Shown here piece after piece: positions 6,927-11,356 of a stretch of DNA of 11,356 bases. How positions within the stretch are numbered: position 1 is the stretch's first letter; every line of letters starts with the position of its first letter. A program made the translations under genes and the position numbers. The notes beneath the pieces are model-generated. The model ran no database searches, was not told the DNA's origin, and was given only the letters and a program-made list of their open reading frames with translations. The DNA is from CAZMGG01 sp964565715 (GTDB taxonomy: Bacteria; Planctomycetota; UBA1135; UBA2386). The stretch spans positions 1 to 11,356 of the forward strand of contig CAZMGG010000165.1 in the NCBI GenBank assembly GCA_964565715.1, given 5' to 3'.

Positions 6927-7916
6927 ATGAACGTCCGCGCCTTCCCTCTCCTGTCCCTGCTGCTGCCGCTCGCCCCGGCCCTGGCCGCCGAGCCGCCGCC
7001 CTTCCCCGGCCCGCGCCTGCACCTGGAGCACCTGCTGCTGCTGCCGGCGCCGCCCGACGCCCTGCCGCCCTGCCTGCCCGGCCCCTGCGAGGACACCGCC
7101 TTCTTCGCCTGGCTCGCCGCCGAGCAGGAGGCCCGCGCCGACGCGCTGTTCGGCATGGCCCGCTGCGTCAACGACGGCGATGCCCTGGGCCCGTGCCTCG
7201 CCGCACGGCTGCAGGACTACCGCGACGCGGTGGCCGCGGCCGACGTGCGCCGGCAGGCCCGTCTCGATGTCTGCCGCCTGCTGGGTAGCGGCGGCCACGC
7301 GCCGCAGATCGATCCCAACGACTTCCGCAGCACGGTCGACAACCCGTTCTGGCCGCTGATCCCCGGCCGCACCATGGTCTACCGCAAGGTGACCAACGAG
7401 GGCACCGAGGTGATCCGCGTCACCACCCGCACGGCCACGGTCACCATCGACGGCGTCGACTGCCGCCTGGTCCGCGACGTGGTGCGCCTGGACGGCGAAC
7501 TGGTCGAGGACACCGACGACTGGTACGCCCAGCACCGCAACGGCGACGTCTGGTACTTCGGCGAGATCGCCCGCAACTACGAGGAGGGCATGCTGACCGA
7601 CCTCGACGGCTCCTGGCGCAGCGGCGTCGACGGCGCCCGCCCGGGCATCGTCATGCCCGCCAACCCGCAGCCGGGCCAGGTCTACCGCCAGGAGTTCCTG
7701 CTCGACGAGGCCGAGGACCTGGCGCGCGTCGTCTCGCGCGACGAGACCGTGGTGGTGCCCGCCGGGACCTTCTGCCACTGCCTGCAGACCGAGGAATGGA
7801 CGCCGCTCGAGCCCGGCCGCAGCGAGCGGAAGTTCTACGCGCCCGGCGTCGGACTGGTGCTCGAGGTCTCGCCGTCCGGCGCCCGCACCGAGCTGGTCCG
7901 GGTGATCGCGCCCTGA
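6927..7916 (+). CDS. Exported protein with Cys-containing N-terminal region and the same C-terminal domain as the operon lipoprotein
   Basis: This gene encodes 329 residues. It starts at ATG 6927, with GAGGAA 5-10 nt upstream. The signal peptide MNVRAFPLLSLLLPLAPALA has a typical ALA-AE cleavage after residue 20. Residues 21-125 are mostly helical, with cysteines at 49, 54, 80, 90 and 116 that could form disulfides. Residues 126-329 form the conserved secreted domain: IDPNDF, DNPFWPLIPG (138-147), DDWYAQHRNGDVWYFGE (197-213), GSW...GVDGARPG (228-240), VVVPAGTFCHCL (275-286) and YAPGVGLVLEV (304-314). I recognise this as a recurring bacterial family of unknown function. Paralogy with the lipoprotein at 3930-4601 and the shared operator region tie it to the two-component system. 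Its last 82 bp are antisense to the end of ndh. Confidence 0.9.
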   Translation: MNVRAFPLLSLLLPLAPALAAEPPPFPGPRLHLEHLLLLPAPPDALPPCLPGPCEDTAFFAWLAAEQEARADALFGMARCVNDGDALGPCLAARLQDYRDAVAAADVRRQARLDVCRLLGSGGHAPQIDPNDFRSTVDNPFWPLIPGRTMVYRKVTNEGTEVIRVTTRTATVTIDGVDCRLVRDVVRLDGELVEDTDDWYAQHRNGDVWYFGEIARNYEEGMLTDLDGSWRSGVDGARPGIVMPANPQPGQVYRQEFLLDEAEDLARVVSRDETVVVPAGTFCHCLQTEEWTPLEPGRSERKFYAPGVGLVLEVSPSGARTELVRVIAP

Positions 7917-9181
7917 GCCGTGCCCGGCTCCCACGCGCGCCCGGTGATCAGCCGGGCGCCGCGGGAGAACGCCAGGTACTGCCAGGCCCAGCCCATCATC
8001 ACCACGATCCGGTTTCGGAAACCGATCAGGTAGGCGATGTGCACCAGCCACCACAGCCACCACGCGAGGAAGCCCGAGAGCTTCACCCGGCCCATCTGCC
8101 CCACCGCCGCGGCCCGGCCGATCGTCGCCAGCGAGCCCTTGTCGAGGTAGCGGAACGGCCGCGTCGGCTCGCCGCGCAGCAGCCGCACCACGTTGCGCGC
8201 CGCCGCCCGGCCCGACTGGATCGCCGCCGGCGCCACGCCGGGCACCATGCCGCCGTCCTGCGGCTTCTGCATCAGGTCGCCGACCACGAACACGTGCGGG
8301 TGGCCCGGCACCGACAGGTCGTCCTGCACCTTGACGCGGCCGGCGCGATCCACCGGCACACCGAGCGACCGGCCCAGCGGCGAGGCCGACACGCCAGCGG
8401 CCCACAACACGGTGTGGGCGGCGATGCGCTCACCCTCGCCGACGGTGACACCACCCTGGTCGATGGCCGTGACCTTCGCACCCACCCGGACCTCGACGCC
8501 GAGCCGTTCGAGCTGCGCCTTGGCCTTCGCCGACAGGTCCGGCGGATACGGCGGCAGCACGCGGTCGGCGCCCTCCAGCAGCAGGACCCGCAACCGCCGC
8601 GGATCGAAACTGCGGTAGTCGCGCGCCACCGTGTGCCGGCCGATCTCGATCAGCGCACCGGCCAGCTCGACGCCGGTCGGGCCCGCGCCCACCACCACGA
8701 AGGTCAGCAGCTCGGCGACCTTCCGCTCGTCGTCCTCGCGCTCGGCGATCTCGAACGCCGACAGCACGCGCCGCCGGATCTCCAGGGCGTCCTCGACGGT
8801 CTTCAGCCCCGGCGCCCACGGCTCCCACTGGTCGTGACCGAAGTAGCTGTGGGTGGCGCCGGTGGCGACGATCAGGTAGTCGAACGGCAGCCGGTGGCCG
8901 TCCTTCAACTCCACCGCGCGGCCCGGCAGATCGATCCGCTCGGCCCGGCCCATGATGGTGCGCGCGTTCCGCTGCCCGCGCAGCACCGAGCGGATCGGGT
9001 AGGCGATGTCGCCGGGATTGAGCGCGGCGGTGGCGACCTGGTAGAGCAGGGGCTGGAACAGGTGGTGGTTGCGGCGATCCACCAGGGTGAGGCGTGCAGG
9101 CGCACGGCGCAGGGCGCGGGCGGCGGTGAGCCCGGCGAAGCCGCCGCCGAGGATCACCACGTGGGGCAGGGACGCGGTCAT
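7835..9181 (-). CDS. ndh: Type II NADH:quinone oxidoreductase (NDH-2)
   Basis: This gene encodes 448 residues, normal for bacterial NDH-2, a single-subunit flavoenzyme that oxidises NADH and reduces quinone at the inner face of the membrane without pumping protons. The FAD-binding motif VILGGGFAGL is at 9-18, followed by the family signature HHLFQPLLYQVATAAL (39-54). The NADH-binding motif VVVGAGPTGVELAGAL is at 162-177. Glu203 ends the second strand (RVLLLEGADRV), which favours NADH over NADPH. VFVVGD (297-302) is the second FAD contact. A hydrophobic stretch at about 369-405 (WWLWWLVHIAYLIGF) matches the membrane-binding C-terminal helices. The final ~34 residues after LITG are low-complexity and lie in the overlap with the convergent gene. 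No clear ribosome site precedes the ATG; the start is fixed by the Rossmann motif. The VOC gene lies 51 bp upstream on the same strand. Confidence 0.95.
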   Translation of the reverse strand: MTASLPHVVILGGGFAGLTAARALRRAPARLTLVDRRNHHLFQPLLYQVATAALNPGDIAYPIRSVLRGQRNARTIMGRAERIDLPGRAVELKDGHRLPFDYLIVATGATHSYFGHDQWEPWAPGLKTVEDALEIRRRVLSAFEIAEREDDERKVAELLTFVVVGAGPTGVELAGALIEIGRHTVARDYRSFDPRRLRVLLLEGADRVLPPYPPDLSAKAKAQLERLGVEVRVGAKVTAIDQGGVTVGEGERIAAHTVLWAAGVSASPLGRSLGVPVDRAGRVKVQDDLSVPGHPHVFVVGDLMQKPQDGGMVPGVAPAAIQSGRAAARNVVRLLRGEPTRPFRYLDKGSLATIGRAAAVGQMGRVKLSGFLAWWLWWLVHIAYLIGFRNRIVVMMGWAWQYLAFSRGARLITGRAWEPGTAQGAITRTSSVRAPDGETSSTSPTPGA

Positions 9182-9212
9182 GGCAGGGCCGCAGGATTAC
9201 GACAACCCTGCC
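9182..9212 (-). promoter_or_regulatory. Inverted repeat directly upstream of ndh
   Basis: GGCAGGG (9182-9188) and CCCTGCC (9206-9212) are perfect inverted 7-mers, 17 bp apart, filling most of the 51-bp gap between the VOC stop and the ndh start. It could be an operator or an mRNA hairpin hiding the ndh start region. No family of regulator is suggested by the sequence. Confidence 0.25.
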
Positions 9213-9232
9213 GCCGGGTGCAACACACCGGC

Positions 9233-9715
9233 TCAGCCGCCGCGCGCCTGCCGTTCGGCCGCGCCGGTGCGCAGCCGCTGCAGGAACCACCAGACGTGGC
9301 CTTCCGGATCGATGGCGCCGTAGCAGCGGTCGGTCCAGTAGTCCTCGCCGTAGTCGGTGGTGACCGGCTCCTGGCAGATCACCGCGCCGTGCTGCCGCGC
9401 GTGCGCGCAGTGCGCGTCGACGTCGTCGACGAACAGGCAGAGGTTGGCGGTCATGGCGCCGCCGAGCATGCGCGGGCTCGAGCAGCGGGCCTTCCAGGTG
9501 CCCGCCCGCTCGGGATACGCCTTGCCGGCGCCGCCCACCATCAGCAGGGCCTCGCCGAACTCCAGCTCGCTGTGCTCGATGCGGCCGTCTTTGCCATCCA
9601 CCACCAGCCGCTTGGTGAAACCGAAGGCCCGGCACAGCCAGTCGATGGCCACGCGAGGGTCCTCGTAGAACAGGGCCGCGGTGAGGCGCGGCCAGCCGGG
9701 GGGCGTGGGCTGCAT
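9233..9715 (-). CDS. VOC superfamily (glyoxalase/bleomycin-resistance-like) protein
   Basis: This gene encodes 160 residues, the size of a two-module VOC protein. The first beta-alpha-beta module is LTAALFYEDPRVAIDWLCRAFGF (11-33), with IEHSELEFGEALLMVGG following. The second is NLCLFVDDVDAHCAHARQHGA (91-111), with EPVTTDYGEDYW and the hallmark AIDPEGHVWWFLQ (134-146). The pattern resembles the PhnB-like subgroup. His48 and Glu138 are possible metal ligands, but the substrate cannot be told; members range from lyases to dioxygenases and binding proteins. The ATG at 9715 was chosen because GGAG lies 7 nt upstream and the fold starts at once; extending to 9856 would add non-conserved residues. 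It shares a 139-bp divergent spacer with the GNAT gene and may be co-transcribed with ndh. Confidence 0.88.
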   Translation of the reverse strand: MQPTPPGWPRLTAALFYEDPRVAIDWLCRAFGFTKRLVVDGKDGRIEHSELEFGEALLMVGGAGKAYPERAGTWKARCSSPRMLGGAMTANLCLFVDDVDAHCAHARQHGAVICQEPVTTDYGEDYWTDRCYGAIDPEGHVWWFLQRLRTGAAERQARGG

Positions 9716-9854
9716 GGAAAGGCTCCGTGGCAGGGGGCGCAGAACTGTCGAGATGGCTAACACGGCGCCCAGGCTGACGCCAGCTTCGGATCCCCCAGCG
9801 GGACAACCGGCGCCGGCGGGGCCTCCCTGCCGGCCGAGCGAATTACGCTCCTCC
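9716..9854. promoter_or_regulatory. Divergent intergenic spacer between the VOC and GNAT genes
   Basis: The 139 bp must hold the promoters of both genes unless they are transcribed from further upstream. I see the VOC ribosome site (GGAG on the minus strand, 9726-9723). A TACGCT hexamer at 9844-9849, just before the GNAT ATG, fits a TAnnnT -10 box of a near-leaderless transcript. There is also a GC-rich palindrome, CCGGCGCCGG, at 9807-9816 that may be chance. No convincing -35 boxes are seen. Confidence 0.35.
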
Positions 9855-11102
9855 ATGACCGCCCCTGCCGTCCGCCCGCCTGCGCGGCCTCATCCCGTTC
9901 CCGCAACCGCCCCTGGCAGCGGCCAGCTGACCGTGGCCCGCGCCACCACCCTGGCCGAGGCCAGCGCGTTCGCCGGCTTCCATCGCGCCCACCATCGCCA
10001 TCCGGAGTCGCACCACGACCTGTGGTCGGCGGTGCTGCAGGCCCGCACCGACGGCTCCCATCCCTACGTTCTGCAGGTCCGGCGCGACGGGCATGCCTGC
10101 GCCCTGCTGGTCGGCCAGGTGGTGCCCACGCGACTGCCCTGGCGCATCGGCTACAAGACCGTGCTGGTCAGCAACGTCCGCGTGTTGGAGGTCCTGCACG
10201 GCGGCCTGCTGGGCGAGCACTCGCCGGAGGTCTGCGACCGGCTGTTCGACGCGGTCCATGCCGAGCTGCAGCAGGGCCGGATCCATGCCGCCCATCTGCG
10301 TCGCGCGCCGTCGGGCTCGCCGCTCCATCTGGCGTTCCAGAACCGGCCTTCGGTCATCTGCCGCGACCGCATGGCGCCGACGGCGCTGCACTGGCAGCTG
10401 TCGCTGCCGGACTCGTTCGCCGCGTTCCGCGCCCGCCAGTCGAAGAAGACGCGGGAGGACATGGCCCGCTTCGACAACCGCCTGCGGAAGCAGTTCGGCC
10501 CAGGCATCGCCGTCGAACGGTTGCGCCATGCCCACCAGGTGCCCGACTGCATGCGCACCATCGACGGCATCGCCGCCCGCACCTACCAGCGCGGGCTGGG
10601 CGCCGGCTTCCAGGACGACGCCGACACCCGGGCGCGCTGGTGCACCGCCGCCGCCCAGGGGATGCTCTGGGCGCACGTGCTGCGCCTGGACGGCGAACCG
10701 GCGGCGTTCGTCAGCGGCTACGCCCTCGGCGACACGCTGCACCTCGAGCACCTCGGCTTCGACCCGCGCTTCCGTCGCTTCCAGCCCGGCACCTGGCTGC
10801 TGTTCCGCGTGATCGAGGAAGCCTGCGCCGACCCGGCGCTGCGCCGGATCGACTTCGGCAGCGGCGACGCCGACTACAAGCGCCGCTACTGCACCGACAG
10901 CGACCAGGAGGTCTCGGTCTTCGTGTTCGCGCCCACCGCCCACGGCGCCTGGTTGAGCGCCGTGCGCTCGACCACCTCGTGGCTGACGGTCGGCCTCAGC
11001 CGGGTGCTGGCGCGCGCCGGGCTGCTGACCTGGCTGAAGGGCCGCTGGCGCCGGCGGCTGGCCGCCGCCGACGCCACGCCAGCCGACGTCGGCACCGACT
11101 AG
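9855..11102 (+). CDS. GNAT-fold acetyltransferase of the CelD/BioF2-like (Acetyltransf_6) type
   Basis: This gene encodes 415 residues, the length of double-GNAT proteins of the Acetyltransf_6/CelD-like group. The family core is clear. The basic motif SKKTREDMARFDNRLRKQ spans 196-213. HVLRLDGEPAAFVSGYALGD (274-293) and LEHLGFDP (297-304) are the central beta strands, followed by PGTWLLFRVIEEA (311-323). The hallmark RIDFGSGDADYKRRY (331-345) comes near the end. Relatives occur in exopolysaccharide, cellulose and cell-envelope loci and are related to FemAB aminoacyl transferases; the substrate is unknown here. The ATG at 9855 was preferred over the longer frame (9681) because the extra residues are antisense to the VOC gene and look non-conserved. 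It has no purine-rich ribosome site. It converges on ahcY, sharing a CTAG for both stops, and shows no functional link to its neighbours. Confidence 0.88.
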   Translation: MTAPAVRPPARPHPVPATAPGSGQLTVARATTLAEASAFAGFHRAHHRHPESHHDLWSAVLQARTDGSHPYVLQVRRDGHACALLVGQVVPTRLPWRIGYKTVLVSNVRVLEVLHGGLLGEHSPEVCDRLFDAVHAELQQGRIHAAHLRRAPSGSPLHLAFQNRPSVICRDRMAPTALHWQLSLPDSFAAFRARQSKKTREDMARFDNRLRKQFGPGIAVERLRHAHQVPDCMRTIDGIAARTYQRGLGAGFQDDADTRARWCTAAAQGMLWAHVLRLDGEPAAFVSGYALGDTLHLEHLGFDPRFRRFQPGTWLLFRVIEEACADPALRRIDFGSGDADYKRRYCTDSDQEVSVFVFAPTAHGAWLSAVRSTTSWLTVGLSRVLARAGLLTWLKGRWRRRLAAADATPADVGTD

Positions 11103-11356
11103 TAGCGGTAGTGCGAGGGCTTGTAGGGCCCTTCCACCGGCACGCCGATGTAGTCGGCCTGCTTCTTCGACAGCTTCGTCAGCCGCGCGCCGAGGTTGCC
11201 GAGGTGCAGCCGCGCCACCTTCTCGTCGAGGTGCTTCGGCAGCACGTAGACGCCCTTCTCGTACTTCTTGTGGTGCAGGAACAGCTCGATCTGCGCGATC
11301 ACCTGGTTGGTGAAGCTGTTCGACATGACGAAGCTCGGATGCCCGGTGGCGCAGCC
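11099..11356 (-). CDS. ahcY: S-adenosylhomocysteine hydrolase, C-terminal part (start outside window)
   Basis: The reverse frame is open from the right edge to TAG at 11101-11099, giving the last 85 residues. GCATGHPSFVMSNSFTNQ is the highly conserved motif of the enzyme's C-terminal region. It is followed by GVYVLPKHLDEKVARLHL and the universal ending GPYKPSHYRY, whose Lys and Tyr reach into the neighbouring subunit's NAD site in known structures. The enzyme splits S-adenosylhomocysteine into adenosine and homocysteine, keeping methylation reactions going, and acts as a cytoplasmic tetramer with bound NAD. The visible part is intact. About four fifths of the protein, including the catalytic Cys and the Rossmann domain, lie outside the window. 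Confidence 0.97.
   Translation of the reverse strand, partial: GCATGHPSFVMSNSFTNQVIAQIELFLHHKKYEKGVYVLPKHLDEKVARLHLGNLGARLTKLSKKQADYIGVPVEGPYKPSHYRY

Noticed and set aside
7796..9760. 654-codon + strand frame opposite ndh and the VOC gene
   Set aside because: The minus-strand frames encode clear NDH-2 and VOC proteins. This frame gives His/Arg/Gln-rich low-complexity sequence and is the complement shadow of them.

Overview
The window is very GC-rich double-stranded bacterial DNA with no RNA genes, insertion sequences or CRISPR arrays. It holds ten protein genes, two of them cut by the window edges. The best clue to the host is the 481-residue secreted protein at 333-1778. Its C-terminal half has the pseudopilin-like layout (an ANANESAAIATLKNI-type helix, then DVNQNGAGEYG, then a CCYAWP strand and an ending like TGTDGQRWTVIG) that I associate with secreted proteins of high-GC Planctomycetota. 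Several Uma2-family genes fit that too. The taxon is an inference and was not tested by any search.

Left region (1-3920, all + strand): a two-gene unit is present twice. Each unit is a Uma2-family (PD-(D/E)XK-like) protein followed by a large exported protein of the pseudopilin-like type. The first Uma2 gene is cut by the left edge. Over the 282 bases visible, the two Uma2 genes are about 93% identical without gaps, while the exported partners are only distantly related.

Central region (3930-7916): a minus-strand operon encodes an OmpR-type response regulator, a sensor histidine kinase and a small predicted lipoprotein, packed with a 2-bp gap and a 4-bp ATGA overlap. Diverging from it is a gene for a 329-residue exported protein whose C-terminal domain is paralogous to the lipoprotein. 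The 182-bp divergent spacer carries two tandem 7-mer pairs (CCTCAGC/CCTAAGC, 11-bp period). Each pair faces its own gene, as expected for an OmpR-type regulator binding at both promoters. I read this as one envelope signalling module: a two-component system plus two versions of the same extracytoplasmic domain, one lipid-anchored and one free with a Cys-containing N-terminal extension. This is the most interesting part of the window.

Right region (7835-11356): a type II NADH dehydrogenase and a VOC-family protein lie on the minus strand. A CelD/BioF2-like GNAT protein diverges from the VOC gene. The C-terminal 85 residues of S-adenosylhomocysteine hydrolase enter from the right edge. The gene ends are very tight: ndh runs 82 bp antisense into the exported-protein gene, and the GNAT and ahcY genes take their TAG stops from the two strands of one CTAG.
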